NCBI GenBank assembly: GCA_022562295.1
Contig: JADFPO010000019.1
Coordinates: 1 to 43,088 of the forward strand
Length of the DNA: 43,088 nucleotides
Direction: 5' to 3'
Source: Gemmatimonadota bacterium
Lineage (GTDB): Bacteria; Gemmatimonadota; Gemmatimonadetes; Gemmatimonadales; GWC2-71-9
The notes below the pieces were generated by a model that saw only the letters and a list, made by a program, of their open reading frames with translations, did no database searches and was not told the DNA's origin. The position numbers and the translations under genes are program-made. Below are positions 9,044 to 18,456 of this stretch, piece after piece. The stretch's first letter is position 1. Each line of letters starts with the position of its first letter.

Positions 9044-9870
9044 GTTGCGTTTCTAAATGAGAAGAATTGCGTTTGGGTCCTGATCGCCATCGGTTCTACG
9101 AACGCCTGTCCGAGAAGGCGCTGCATAGCTCGTACACTGTGCGGACTGTGGCCCTGGTACTGATTGTTGAAATACCCATACACAGTTTCGGCGCTCTCGG
9201 CAAGCAGCTTTAGCGTGTCCGCCCAGATCGCCAGCTCCGACTCGCAATCCCGCTGCGGATGGGAAAAATTCGTAAACCGCACATCCGAACCCATCCAACG
9301 CACATATGAGAAATCGGCGGTTGGCTCGGCGGCGGCCTCCAGCATTCGTGAGCGTCGTACCCAACGGCCATCTACCAAGGTTAGTGCAACATTGTGGTCG
9401 CGCAACGTTGTGAGCGTTTGCTGGTCCAGCCAGCCCGGGTGTCTGAACTCCACGGCCCACCGGTGGTTGCGGGGCAACCTCGCCACGAAGTTCCGCAGCG
9501 CCAGTCTGGTTTCCGGTGTGGGTACGAAATCTGGCGGTAGCTGCACGAGCATCGGTCCCAACGAGTTTCCGAGCTGGCGCACCCGGTCGACGAACTTGTC
9601 CAAAGTAGCTTGGCAGCCCACCAATCGACGACCGTGCGTTATCTCTTGTGGCACCTTGAGGGAAAAAACAAAATCGCTCGGTACTTTCGCTAACCACCCG
9701 CCGATAATCGGTTCGGCCGGAATCGCATAGAACGTTGCGTCGACCTCGAGCGTAGAGAACATCCTGCCGTACCACTGGAGCATATCCGCCTTGGGCGTGT
9801 CAGGCGGATAGAAGGGCCCCACCCACGCTCGGTAGCTCCAGTTCTGAGTACCAAGGTGAAAGGCCGACAC
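9040..9870 (-). CDS. DUF72 domain-containing protein (YecE-like)
   Basis: LGTQNWSYRAWVGPFYPPDT ... FYAIP ... FSLKVPQEITH ... YGYFNNQYQGHSPHSVR. Confidence 0.93.
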   Translation of the reverse strand: MSAFHLGTQNWSYRAWVGPFYPPDTPKADMLQWYGRMFSTLEVDATFYAIPAEPIIGGWLAKVPSDFVFSLKVPQEITHGRRLVGCQATLDKFVDRVRQLGNSLGPMLVQLPPDFVPTPETRLALRNFVARLPRNHRWAVEFRHPGWLDQQTLTTLRDHNVALTLVDGRWVRRSRMLEAAAEPTADFSYVRWMGSDVRFTNFSHPQRDCESELAIWADTLKLLAESAETVYGYFNNQYQGHSPHSVRAMQRLLGQAFVEPMAIRTQTQFFSFRNAT

Positions 9871-10286
9871 TACGTTTCTGGCGATGCGGTCTTGCGATCC
9901 CAGTACATCCGCATTTCAGAGATTCTCCCCTCCTCCGTCTCGCAGTAGAGGGCCCCGCGGACGTCCATCCACTCGCCACTTCGTCTCCGCCGAAACCGGC
10001 AGCGGAATTCTACGCTGAACCATGGTCCGGCCACGAAGATCTCCCCCGCTTTGAACGCGATCTCCGCCTGCTCCCGGGGGATGTCCTTCCAATATTCCGC
10101 GATCGCATCGCGGCCACGAAGCGGGTTGGCGAACGGGTCTGGCCGAAAAACCGCGTCGTCGGTAAATACCCCAGCCATGCGGTCGCTCTTGCCTTTTTCC
10201 CAGCCCTTTCCGAACTCGTCGATGAGCGCGGCATATTGCCTCTTGGGTTCGAGCGGTCGAGCTTCAGGCTGTGATGTCGCAATCAA
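9870..10286 (-). CDS. SnoaL/NTF2-like fold protein (DUF4440-type)
   Basis: NTF2-like pattern: AALIDEFGKGWEKGKSDRMAGVFTDDAVFRPDPFANPLRGRDAIAEYWKDIP. Confidence 0.75.
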   Translation of the reverse strand: MIATSQPEARPLEPKRQYAALIDEFGKGWEKGKSDRMAGVFTDDAVFRPDPFANPLRGRDAIAEYWKDIPREQAEIAFKAGEIFVAGPWFSVEFRCRFRRRRSGEWMDVRGALYCETEEGRISEMRMYWDRKTASPET

Positions 10287-10371
10287 GTGCTCTCCTCGGA
10301 GTCACATCTCCAATCAAGCTTAGGACCGTGGCCTCCCCGACGCCAGGCTTCCGGCACCCCGCAGAACGGCC

Positions 10372-11334
10372 GTGAGATGGCCGCGGCGCGTGGTGATCGA
10401 CACGGATCCAGGCATCGACGACGTTGTCGCGCTCGCGCTCGCTGCGCGGTGTCCCGAAATCGAGATCCTGGCCGTCACCACAACTTATGGAAACGCGCCG
10501 CTGACCGTCACAACTCGGAACGCCCGAACGATTCTGCGGCTCAGTGCCCGTAGGGACATCCCCATCTTCCCAGGAGCCGACCGGCCTCGCTCCCGTGCCC
10601 TTGCCACCGCGCCGGAGACGCATGGCGTCTCCGGTGTGGGCTACGCCCCGGTCGATCCTCCCGCACCGATCGTCGTCCCTGCCAGGCCCGCCGTGCTGTG
10701 CGACGTGCTCAATATGGTTTCTCGCCCGGTCACGCTCGTCACGCTCGGTCCCCTCACGAACCTCGCGGCTGCACTCGAGAAGGACGAGGCATTGGTGAGA
10801 CGGCGCGTCGCCCAGCACATCGGCATGTTCGGTAGCCTCCGCGAGCGAGGAAACACCAACCGATGGGCCGATTTCAACGCATGGTCCGACCCCGAGGCAG
10901 CAGACATGGTGGTGCGCTGCCAGCTCCCTACACACATGGTTGGACTCGACGTCACCAGACAGATGACCGTATCGTCGAGTGAAGTGGACGACATCGGTCA
11001 ATCGTCGAGCAAGTTGGCGCGTTGGCTGGCAAGCGCGATGCGGTTCTATGTGGAATTCCACCGCAGTCAAGAGCGGCTCGACGGGTGCGTGATCAACGAC
11101 GTGCTGACGATCGGGGAGTTGATTGCTCCCGGCATGCTGCGCTTCGAGAAGGTCCCGATTCGCGTCGACCTTGACGAAGGCGAGCATCGCGGTCATACAA
11201 GGGGGGGCCCGGGAGAGTCCTCCCGTCCGCTCCAGGTGGCGACCGACGTGGATGTGTACGCGATGCGCCACCTACTGACGCGCGTGTTTGGCCGAAGCTG
11301 GTTCGAGCGATTTCACCAGGAGGATCTAGCATGA
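10372..11334 (+). CDS. Inosine/uridine-preferring nucleoside hydrolase
   Basis: VVIDTDPGIDDVVALALA, TTTYGNAPLTVTTRNA, GPLTNLAAAL, FNAWSDPEAA. Confidence 0.94.
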   Translation: MRWPRRVVIDTDPGIDDVVALALAARCPEIEILAVTTTYGNAPLTVTTRNARTILRLSARRDIPIFPGADRPRSRALATAPETHGVSGVGYAPVDPPAPIVVPARPAVLCDVLNMVSRPVTLVTLGPLTNLAAALEKDEALVRRRVAQHIGMFGSLRERGNTNRWADFNAWSDPEAADMVVRCQLPTHMVGLDVTRQMTVSSSEVDDIGQSSSKLARWLASAMRFYVEFHRSQERLDGCVINDVLTIGELIAPGMLRFEKVPIRVDLDEGEHRGHTRGGPGESSRPLQVATDVDVYAMRHLLTRVFGRSWFERFHQEDLA

Positions 11335-12278
11335 GCGATGCACAGGTCCGAGTCGCGGTAGTCGGGACCGGCGACATCGGCCGCGGCTGGGCGGCGTTAA
11401 TCGTGGCAGCGGGGTGGCCGGTTGCACTCTACGACAGCAGCGAGTCTGCCCTCGACGGAGCCCCCGCCGAGATCGCCGCCCGAGCCCGGGCGTTGGTCGA
11501 TTTACACCGAGCGGATGCCGCGACCGTAGAAAACGGCATCCGGCAATTGACGCTCGGCCGGAGTCTCCTGCAGGCATGTCGCGACGCACAGTGGATCATC
11601 GAGGCCACACCCGAGGACCTCGGCGCGAAGCAAAAATTGATCCAGTCGTTCGAGAGCGTCGCACCGGACGCCCGGGTCGTGTCCAGTTCGTCCACGGCGG
11701 TCACCACCAAGGACCTCGTGGCCCGCGCGGTGCGGCAAGACCGCTGCATGATCGTTCATCCGCTCAATCCTCCGGAGCTGATTCCGCTCGTCGAGGTGGT
11801 GCCCGGACCCGCCACCGACGGCACACTGACCGAGCTCATGAAGGGATGGCTCCGCGCACTCGGTCGCATTCCGGTGGTGGTCAAGAAACCCGTGCTCGGC
11901 AACGTGGTCGGCAGGATCTCAGCAGCCATGTGGCGTGAGGCCATCGATCTGGTCCTCAACGGAGTGATCGATGTAGACGACCTCGACCGTGCGGTCTCTC
12001 TCGGCCCGGCCCTCGGATGGGCGGCCGCCGGACCGCATCTCACCTACCATCTAGCGGCGGGCGACGGCGGCGTCAGAGTTTTCTTCCAGCAGCTGCTGCA
12101 TACGTTCGAAAATATTTGGGCCGATCTCGCCGATTGGAAGCAACTCGATCCCGATCAGCAGCACGCATTGATTCACGACGTCGAGCGCGCTTACGAAGGG
12201 AAGCTTTCGATGATTCGGGGAGCGCGGGATCGCCGACTCGCGGCGATTCTGAAAGGACTCGAAGATGCACGTGGCTGA
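11331..12278 (+). CDS. 3-hydroxyacyl-CoA dehydrogenase family protein
   Basis: VAVVGTGDIGRGWAALIVAAGWPVALYDSSE Rossmann motif, SSSSTAVTTKDL, IVHPLNPPELIPLVEVVPG; 4-nt overlap with the upstream CDS. Confidence 0.9.
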   Translation: MSDAQVRVAVVGTGDIGRGWAALIVAAGWPVALYDSSESALDGAPAEIAARARALVDLHRADAATVENGIRQLTLGRSLLQACRDAQWIIEATPEDLGAKQKLIQSFESVAPDARVVSSSSTAVTTKDLVARAVRQDRCMIVHPLNPPELIPLVEVVPGPATDGTLTELMKGWLRALGRIPVVVKKPVLGNVVGRISAAMWREAIDLVLNGVIDVDDLDRAVSLGPALGWAAAGPHLTYHLAAGDGGVRVFFQQLLHTFENIWADLADWKQLDPDQQHALIHDVERAYEGKLSMIRGARDRRLAAILKGLEDARG

Positions 12279-12324
12279 CGGCGAGGCGCCCTGACCACGA
12301 TGACGCTTCCCACCCAAGCAACGC

Positions 12325-13023
12325 TCAGGGGAGGGTGGGTTCCTCTAGTTGTTCGCACTGCAGCGAACTCGCCAGCGCGAACCCGATCACCTCTTTCCGG
12401 TCGCCATCCAACTCGATAGTGACCGGCCCGTTGAATGGCTGCCGATCCAGTACCCGGAACTCGGCGCCAGGCCGCAGACCCAACGAAGCGATGAAGCGCA
12501 GCCTCTCCGGATCCGCGTCACCGATCATTCGAAACCGTCCTGCGTGGCCCACTTCGATCTCGGTCATCGGTAGGTACCGCGTCGGGTCGATCGTGCCGGC
12601 GGCCGATGGGATGGGCGCGCCGTGGGGATCGTGAGTGGGGTTGCCCAACTTCACAGCCATCCGCTCGACCAGGTCGTCCGACACCGCGTGCTCCAATCGC
12701 TCCGCTTCTCGGTCCACGTCGTCCCAGTCGTATCCGAGGTGTCCAATGAGATAGGATTCCAGGATCCGGTGGCGCCGGAGCATTCGCAGGGCCTGTCGCC
12801 GCCCTGCCTCGGTGAGTTCGACACCTCGGTACGGGACGTGCGTCACCAACTCGGCGTCGGCCAAGCGCTTCACCATGCCGCTCACCGACGGCGGCGCGAT
12901 CGCAAGGGCGTCCGCGATGGCGCTCGTCTGCGCCGATCCAGACTCCAACTCCAGCTTGTAGATGACCTTCAGATAATCCTCGATCGAACGCGACAGGCTC
13001 GGACGGTCCACCGAGTTGGGCAT
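12325..13023 (-). CDS. DtxR/MntR-family metal-dependent transcriptional regulator with C-terminal FeoA-like domain
   Basis: IEDYLKVIYKLE...TSAIADALAIAPPSVSGMVKRLADAELVTHVPYRGVELTEAGRRQAL...HRILESYLIGHLGYDWDDVDREAERLEHAVSD. Confidence 0.93.
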   Translation of the reverse strand: MPNSVDRPSLSRSIEDYLKVIYKLELESGSAQTSAIADALAIAPPSVSGMVKRLADAELVTHVPYRGVELTEAGRRQALRMLRRHRILESYLIGHLGYDWDDVDREAERLEHAVSDDLVERMAVKLGNPTHDPHGAPIPSAAGTIDPTRYLPMTEIEVGHAGRFRMIGDADPERLRFIASLGLRPGAEFRVLDRQPFNGPVTIELDGDRKEVIGFALASSLQCEQLEEPTLP

Positions 13024-13058
13024 AGATGAAACTCGCTCTTAACGAGGAAAAAACTAAA

Positions 13059-13074
13059 TTTATGCCAGCCTAAA
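13059..13074. promoter_or_regulatory. Candidate DtxR/MntR-type operator upstream of the regulator gene
   Basis: Imperfect palindrome TTTATGCCAGCCTAAA (reverse TTTAGGCTGGCATAAA, 6 of 7 positions symmetric per half) in a locally AT-rich leader 36-51 nt upstream of the start. Confidence 0.45.
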
Positions 13075-13103
13075 TTAGCCCTTGTCGCAATGAAAAACAA
13101 GCA

Positions 13104-13673
13104 TTACGGCTTCATTCCAAGCAGAGTTGCTACGATGCGGTACGTGATTCCCCAAACCACCCGCTCGCCCAACACGAACGCGTCCACCTTGCGTTTCTCC
13201 TGCCGGATCACGACCTCCGCCGGTCGGCGGCGCTGTTGCAACTCGAGAAGCGAGACCCACAGGTGAGCCGCCACCTCGCGGGTCGGGATGACGGCCGGCC
13301 TGAATTCCAAGCCGAACACGAACGGCCGCACGACGATCTCAGGGAGCACCTTGATGTTCGGGAAAAGGTCGTCCAGTTCGCCGAGCAGGGAGTTGGGTGG
13401 AAGCTCTATGCCGGTTTCCTCCCGGGTTTCTCTCCTGGCGGTGTCGAGTAGGCCCTCGTCGGTTTCTTCCCGCCGACCTCCGGGCAGCGCCATTTGCCCC
13501 GACCAGGGGTCTCCGGAACGCTCCGCCCGCTCTATGAGCAGCAGTTCCAGTTCTTCTCCGGCGCCGGGCGCCAGTATCAACGCGACAGCCGCCTCCCGCG
13601 CATCCGGCCGATGAACGCGCTGCGGGGGCTGGGCACGCAGTCGCACCTTGATGACATCGAAGGGAGCGGTCAT
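13104..13673 (-). CDS. NUDIX hydrolase (CoA pyrophosphatase type)
   Basis: NUDIX box: ALPGGRREETDEGLLDTARRETREETGIELP. Confidence 0.92.
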   Translation of the reverse strand: MTAPFDVIKVRLRAQPPQRVHRPDAREAAVALILAPGAGEELELLLIERAERSGDPWSGQMALPGGRREETDEGLLDTARRETREETGIELPPNSLLGELDDLFPNIKVLPEIVVRPFVFGLEFRPAVIPTREVAAHLWVSLLELQQRRRPAEVVIRQEKRKVDAFVLGERVVWGITYRIVATLLGMKP

Positions 13674-13733
13674 GCGTCACCGATTTGGAACGCGGCTTGT
13701 CGAGATATTGCAGCAGACGTAGGCACCGGACTT

Positions 13734-13937
13734 ATGTATATTTGGTTGCGGTCGTTAAGGGTGCCTGATTCGAGAGCGGAGGGACCTATCTGGAATAAGT
13801 TAGCTGTTGGAGTGCTGGCTGTCGCCGTGATCGCCGCTGCTCGTGCCTGGCTCGGCCGGGAACGACTGCCGGAACTTCCGCTAGCCGAGAAGGACAAGCC
13901 AAACGAAATCGAGGAGTTGTACGCGGCCGGCCTCTAG
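13734..13937 (+). CDS. Small hypothetical membrane protein
   Basis: 67-aa ORF with one hydrophobic helix (KLAVGVLAVAVIAAARAWL) and acidic tail; start codon uncertain. Confidence 0.4.
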   Translation: MYIWLRSLRVPDSRAEGPIWNKLAVGVLAVAVIAAARAWLGRERLPELPLAEKDKPNEIEELYAAGL

Positions 13938-13971
13938 CCACAAGTGAGAGCGGCCCGGCTCGGTTCGCTCC

Positions 13972-14823
13972 TCATATCAAGTACCTGGAAAACCAAGCCA
14001 CCGTTTCTCCCATCGCTAACTTCAGTTCCGGAGTCAACCCGGCCCACGGGTGCTTGCTCCCCATCGTGTGGGTGCCTCCACTCACGACCCTCATCACCAC
14101 GTCCGGGCCGCCGGCCGCGTCACGCAGAGCCTCCGCCTCGGCGATCGGCACCGTCTCATCGGCCTCCCCATGAAGAATGAGCCACGGAACGCTGACGCTA
14201 CCGGCGGCAGCCATCAGATCGAGCCGCTCGGAGCCGTGGGCGTCGATGTCGTCGAGCAAGTCGGTGTACAGTGGCAGCACATCACCGGTACGGGCGTTCA
14301 CGATGTCGATCTTCCCGTCGCGTCTCCACTCGGCGATGGTTGCCTCGGGCCACCGATGCGTGCGGCCAATCGCCGCCCATGTAACCAGGGCCTCTACGCG
14401 AGACGCGCCGCCGGTGTGAATGACGGCCATGCCGCCTCCACGACTGTGCCCGAACAATCCGAGTTTCGTTGGCACTGCCAACCCCTCAACGAGCGTCCCC
14501 CCGAGCAACGCGTCGCACACGGTCTGAATGTCCGTCAGATCGTTGGAGAACGTTGCGTGACCGAACCGCTCGGGCTCCGAGAAACTCTGTCCGTCAGGTC
14601 CGACTCCGCTCCCGCTGAAGTTGAACGACACGGCGGTGAACCCCGCCTTCGCCAATCTGTCCGCAAGGTGCGGAAAGAAACCCCAATCCTTGAATCCCTT
14701 GAAGCCGTGGCAGATGACCACGGCCGGCCTCCCACGGCCTCCTTCCGCGGCCCTAGCGTCCCCACGGAGCGGGCCACCGTCGGCGCCGCGGAGTTCAAAG
14801 GTGGTGGTGATTACGGTTGCCAT
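13972..14823 (-). CDS. Alpha/beta hydrolase (dienelactone-hydrolase/prolyl-oligopeptidase-like)
   Basis: VVICHGFKGFKDWGFFPHLADRLAKAG, GHSRGGG, LHGEADETVPIAEA, GGTHTMG. Confidence 0.9.
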   Translation of the reverse strand: MATVITTTFELRGADGGPLRGDARAAEGGRGRPAVVICHGFKGFKDWGFFPHLADRLAKAGFTAVSFNFSGSGVGPDGQSFSEPERFGHATFSNDLTDIQTVCDALLGGTLVEGLAVPTKLGLFGHSRGGGMAVIHTGGASRVEALVTWAAIGRTHRWPEATIAEWRRDGKIDIVNARTGDVLPLYTDLLDDIDAHGSERLDLMAAAGSVSVPWLILHGEADETVPIAEAEALRDAAGGPDVVMRVVSGGTHTMGSKHPWAGLTPELKLAMGETVAWFSRYLI

Positions 14824-14891
14824 GTGGTTTCTTTAACCTCCTCCGATGGGGCTCCGCGACCTTCGCCGGCAGGACCTCCAGTGAAACTTCT

Positions 14892-15449
14892 ATGAAAACC
14901 TCCGCACCCGCGCTCGCTGCAGTCGGTCGAATCTTGGCGGCGGGCCGCGACAAGATTCAGGCGGAGTGGGTGGACTGGATCGTCAGTCGGCTCAGCTCGG
15001 TCCAACATCCTAGGCGTGAGACCATCGAGCGCCAGGTCGCGCTCTTACTGGATCTTCTCCTCCAGATGACCGGCCCATTGCGCCGCGAGTCCACCGAGTT
15101 GTGGCTCAACGCGTCGGAATGGTATGGACAGACGGCGGCCCAGCGCGGCTTGGCGGCGGGCGAAATCGTCGAGGAATTCCAATACCTTCGCGAGCTGCTG
15201 ATCCGGCACCTCTCGGAGCTGGTGGCCGCCCTACCCGCCCGGCAATCGATGGCCGGCGTGCTGCGCCTCAACCGATTCTTGGACATGGGCGTATCGCACG
15301 CTGTTGTCGGATATACGGATGCGCTGGTGGAGTCGTTGCTCGAACGGCAGGGCATTCCGGTCGGAGCAACGGAAACCGACGACACCGTTATCGAAGAGCG
15401 ACTAGACCAATTCGAGCACGATCTCGCAGAGCTCAAATCCCGAGCATGA
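14892..15449 (+). CDS. Helical RsbRD-like N-terminal (sensory) domain protein
   Basis: All-helical sequence resembling the RsbRD N-terminal domain; family assignment by eye only. Confidence 0.5.
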   Translation: MKTSAPALAAVGRILAAGRDKIQAEWVDWIVSRLSSVQHPRRETIERQVALLLDLLLQMTGPLRRESTELWLNASEWYGQTAAQRGLAAGEIVEEFQYLRELLIRHLSELVAALPARQSMAGVLRLNRFLDMGVSHAVVGYTDALVESLLERQGIPVGATETDDTVIEERLDQFEHDLAELKSRA

Positions 15450-15450
15450 C

Positions 15451-16665
15451 ATGAACGTCCAGATTGCGATTGCCCTCGGACTGGTTGCCGGCCTCGTGTT
15501 TGGGCTGCTTGCCGCACTAACCGGCTCGCAGACGTTGCTGGCCCTGGCCGAGGGAATCGCACCCCTCGGCACTGCATTCGTGAACTTGTTCCGCATGGTT
15601 GTGATTCCCCTGGTCGCCGCGACCGTCTTCACAGGTGTCGCCACGCTGGGCAATCCCAAGAAGCTCGGAAAAATGGGGGGCTCGACCCTTTTGGTGTTTT
15701 GGTCCACGACGCTCGTGGCCATCGTCATCGGCATCGTCACGATGAAGCTGGCTCTGGCGATCGCCCCGGTCACCGCACAGTTCCCAGCCGGGGAAGACGT
15801 CGCACGAGAACTCCCAGGCGCCGTCGATTTCCTGCTCGGCCTCATCCCCGCCAATCCGTTCGAGGCCGCGGCGAGCGGGGCACTCCTGCCGCTTGTGGTA
15901 TTCGTCGTACTGTTCGGAGCAGCGGCGGGAGCGCTGCCTGACGAGCAAAGGGCACCGCTCCTGGCGTTGGCCGAGGCCATTACAGCCGCGCTCATCAGGC
16001 TCGTGCACTGGATTTTGTGGACCGCCCCGGTGGGGGTGTTCGCGCTCGCGGCACCGATGGTCGCAAGCTCGGGTTGGGCCATGCTGCAGAGCCTCTCCGT
16101 GTTCATCTTGGCGGTGGCGGTCGGGCTCACGGTCTTCGTTGCTGCGGTGTACATGCCGTTGGTCGTCGTGTTGGGTGGAATCAACAGCGGGCGATTCATC
16201 CGTGCGTTGTTCGGACCGGTTGCGATAGGAGCCGGTGCGACGAGCTCGGCCGCGGCTCTGCCTGCGATGTTGGACAACGCACAGCAAGAGCTGGGCGTTT
16301 CCCAAGCCGTCGCCGGTCTCGTCCTGTCGCTCGGAGCCGCGATCAACCGGGCCGGCAGCGCTTTGTTTCAGAGCACCGCCATCATCTTTCTCGCGGCCAT
16401 GTATGACGTGCAGATTCCCCTCGCCAGTATCGCCGGCGTCGTGATCGCGACGTTTCTCGTCTCACTCACGGTAGCAGGAGTTCCCAGTGCGAGCCTCGTA
16501 ACGCTCGCGCCCGCGATGGACGCCGCAGGCGTACCGCTCGCAGGTATCGGAGTGTTGTTCGGCGTCGATCGTATTCCCGACATGCTCCGCACCGCCGTCA
16601 ACATCACCGGGCACATGATGACGACGGTAGTGATCGAGCCGCTCGCCCGGGGATCGAGGCAGTAG
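15451..16665 (+). CDS. Dicarboxylate/amino acid:cation symporter (DAACS family)
   Basis: GTAFVNLFRMVVIPLVAATVFTGVATL, SSAAALPAMLDNAQQELGVS, NRAGSALFQSTAIIFLA, DRIPDMLRTAVNITGHMMTTVVIE. Confidence 0.95.
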   Translation: MNVQIAIALGLVAGLVFGLLAALTGSQTLLALAEGIAPLGTAFVNLFRMVVIPLVAATVFTGVATLGNPKKLGKMGGSTLLVFWSTTLVAIVIGIVTMKLALAIAPVTAQFPAGEDVARELPGAVDFLLGLIPANPFEAAASGALLPLVVFVVLFGAAAGALPDEQRAPLLALAEAITAALIRLVHWILWTAPVGVFALAAPMVASSGWAMLQSLSVFILAVAVGLTVFVAAVYMPLVVVLGGINSGRFIRALFGPVAIGAGATSSAAALPAMLDNAQQELGVSQAVAGLVLSLGAAINRAGSALFQSTAIIFLAAMYDVQIPLASIAGVVIATFLVSLTVAGVPSASLVTLAPAMDAAGVPLAGIGVLFGVDRIPDMLRTAVNITGHMMTTVVIEPLARGSRQ

Positions 16666-16731
16666 TCCCTCGTCGAAGGAAAACTTGCGCCACCACCCGT
16701 TTTCTCGCCGGCGGAGACTCCAGCCGACGCC

Positions 16732-16869
16732 ATGCGGCAGAGCGGCATCGACTATGAACACTTGTTGTTTCAAGCTGAAGGACACGGATTTGCCAAGCCG
16801 GAGAATAACCTCAAGTTTCACGCCGCCGCCGAAGCGTTCTTGGCAAAATATTTGGATGGAAGACACTAG
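16732..16869 (+). pseudogene. Remnant of S9-family (prolyl oligopeptidase-like) peptidase C-terminus
   Basis: Translates as MRQSGIDYEHLLFQAEGHGFAKPENNLKFHAAAEAFLAKYLDGRH*, matching the S9 C-terminal EGHGF...N...FYAAAEAFLAKYLGG pattern. No upstream catalytic domain present; an in-frame stop lies at 16663-16665. Confidence 0.7.
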
Positions 16870-16897
16870 ACATAGCAGCGCACAAAGACGCTGAGGC

Positions 16898-17422
16898 ATG
16901 TCGCGACTCATTCAGTACACCTACTCGCGTCCCGGGAAAGGCTCGGAACGGTACGAGCATTGGCTCGTGGCCGACAAGCCCGACGTGAAGATCTTGTTGA
17001 TGGCTGATTACCGTGGAAAACCTCTGATGATCGATGGGAAAGTCGCTGTTGAACCGGGCTCTGCCCTATTATGGTTCGTGTTCCCGGGCGCATGGCATGA
17101 CATCGGCCGCTTTCACCTCGCCGATGACACGCTCACCGGTTGGTACACGAACTTCTGCACGCCGGTGGAGATGCGTGGCGACTCGTGGGCGAGCACCGAT
17201 TTGTTTTTGGACCACTGGATGACTCCCGACGGTTCTCAATCGTGGTTGGATGAAGATGAACTCGCAGACGCAATCGGTGCGGGTCTGGTGAGCCAAGAGA
17301 CCCAGACCAAAGTGGAAGAGGAGCGAAGATCCATCCAAGCCTGCCTCGATACGGCGGGGTGGCCCCCACAAGTCGCCCTCGACATGGATCTCCACCATGC
17401 GCGGGGGTTAATGGGTAAATGA
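16898..17422 (+). CDS. DUF402 domain-containing protein
   Basis: LLWFVFPGAWHDIGRFHLADDTLTGWYTNFCTPVEMRGDSWASTDLFLDHWMTPDGSQSWLDEDEL. Confidence 0.8.
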   Translation: MSRLIQYTYSRPGKGSERYEHWLVADKPDVKILLMADYRGKPLMIDGKVAVEPGSALLWFVFPGAWHDIGRFHLADDTLTGWYTNFCTPVEMRGDSWASTDLFLDHWMTPDGSQSWLDEDELADAIGAGLVSQETQTKVEEERRSIQACLDTAGWPPQVALDMDLHHARGLMGK

Positions 17423-17490
17423 GTCACGCATCGAGCAGACGGATCCCCGTCGGCAACCCAACCCGCGGTAAGGAGCGTAAGGAAAGCGGA

Positions 17491-18357
17491 ATGCGGAAGC
17501 ACGAACATCTCATCTACGCCGGCATCCTTTTCTTGGCCGTCGCAGCCGCGAGCCTTCCCCGGGTGGCCGTCGCGCAGGCGGGAGGAGAGCGAACGCTTTG
17601 GGTGAATGGACCCGTGGGCCGACTGCGCGTCAGCGACGGCGGCGATGGCGGCGTTCCAGTCGTATTCGTGCACTCATTGGCGGGAAACCGATCCCAGTGG
17701 AGCGATCAGTTGTCGCACGTGCGGCGTACGCGGCGAGCGGTGGCGTTCGATCTCCGAGGGCATGGCGAGTCGGACAGTCCGGCCGGCGCAGACTACTCTC
17801 TGGAGGGCGCGGCCGGAGACATTCAGGCCGTGGTCGATGGGTTGGGGTTGGAAGAGTTCGTATTGGTCGGCCACAGCTTCGGAGGCGGCGCCGTCGCCGT
17901 GTACGCCGGAATGCACCCGCAAAAGGTACGTGCCTTGCTCTTCGTCGATCCGATCGGCGACCAGCGCTCGGTCCGTATGCAGATCGACATGCTCGTTCAG
18001 TTTCTGGAGTCGCCATCCTTCCATGTGACCGCCGGTGCCTACTACGAGGGCATCCTCACGAATGCTGCCCCATCGGTCCGCGAGTCCGTGTTGAGCGCGC
18101 TCGGCCAAACTTCTCAGGAGGCGATCGTCGGCGCGTTCAAAAGCATCGCGGCGTTCGACCCCGTTGCGAAGCTCGAGCCTTTCTCGGGTCCCATGCTCAC
18201 GGTGATTTCTGATCTCAACAACTTCCCAACCAGCCTGCACAACGTCATCCCCAATCTGCCCAGTCAGCTGATCTCGGGAACGAGCCATTGGCTGCATATG
18301 GACAAACCCGATGAGTTCAACAGCGAACTCGACCGATTCCTGGCGAGTGTAAGGTAG
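17491..18357 (+). CDS. Secreted alpha/beta hydrolase
   Basis: Signal peptide; VVFVHSLAGNRSQW, AFDLRGHGESD, GHSFGGG, SGTSHWLHMDKPDEF. Confidence 0.9.
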   Translation: MRKHEHLIYAGILFLAVAAASLPRVAVAQAGGERTLWVNGPVGRLRVSDGGDGGVPVVFVHSLAGNRSQWSDQLSHVRRTRRAVAFDLRGHGESDSPAGADYSLEGAAGDIQAVVDGLGLEEFVLVGHSFGGGAVAVYAGMHPQKVRALLFVDPIGDQRSVRMQIDMLVQFLESPSFHVTAGAYYEGILTNAAPSVRESVLSALGQTSQEAIVGAFKSIAAFDPVAKLEPFSGPMLTVISDLNNFPTSLHNVIPNLPSQLISGTSHWLHMDKPDEFNSELDRFLASVR

Positions 18358-18456
18358 GTGTTCTAGGCGGTCGCCGATTGACGAGTTTTGACACAGCCTT
18401 AGGTGTCAGTGATTCCCTGAGCCAGTCGCCTCGAAGACGCTCCGTTCGACCGGGCC

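Noticed and set aside
10264-11271. 335-aa minus-strand ORF rich in His/Arg
   Set aside because: Antisense to the well-supported nucleoside hydrolase.
15402-16346. 314-aa and 262-aa minus-strand ORFs
   Set aside because: Antisense to the DAACS symporter; no domain similarity.
18389-18408. TGACAC-N8-GTGTCA inverted repeat between convergent genes as a terminator
   Set aside because: The arms are only 6 bp and no T-tract follows, so it is too weak to call.
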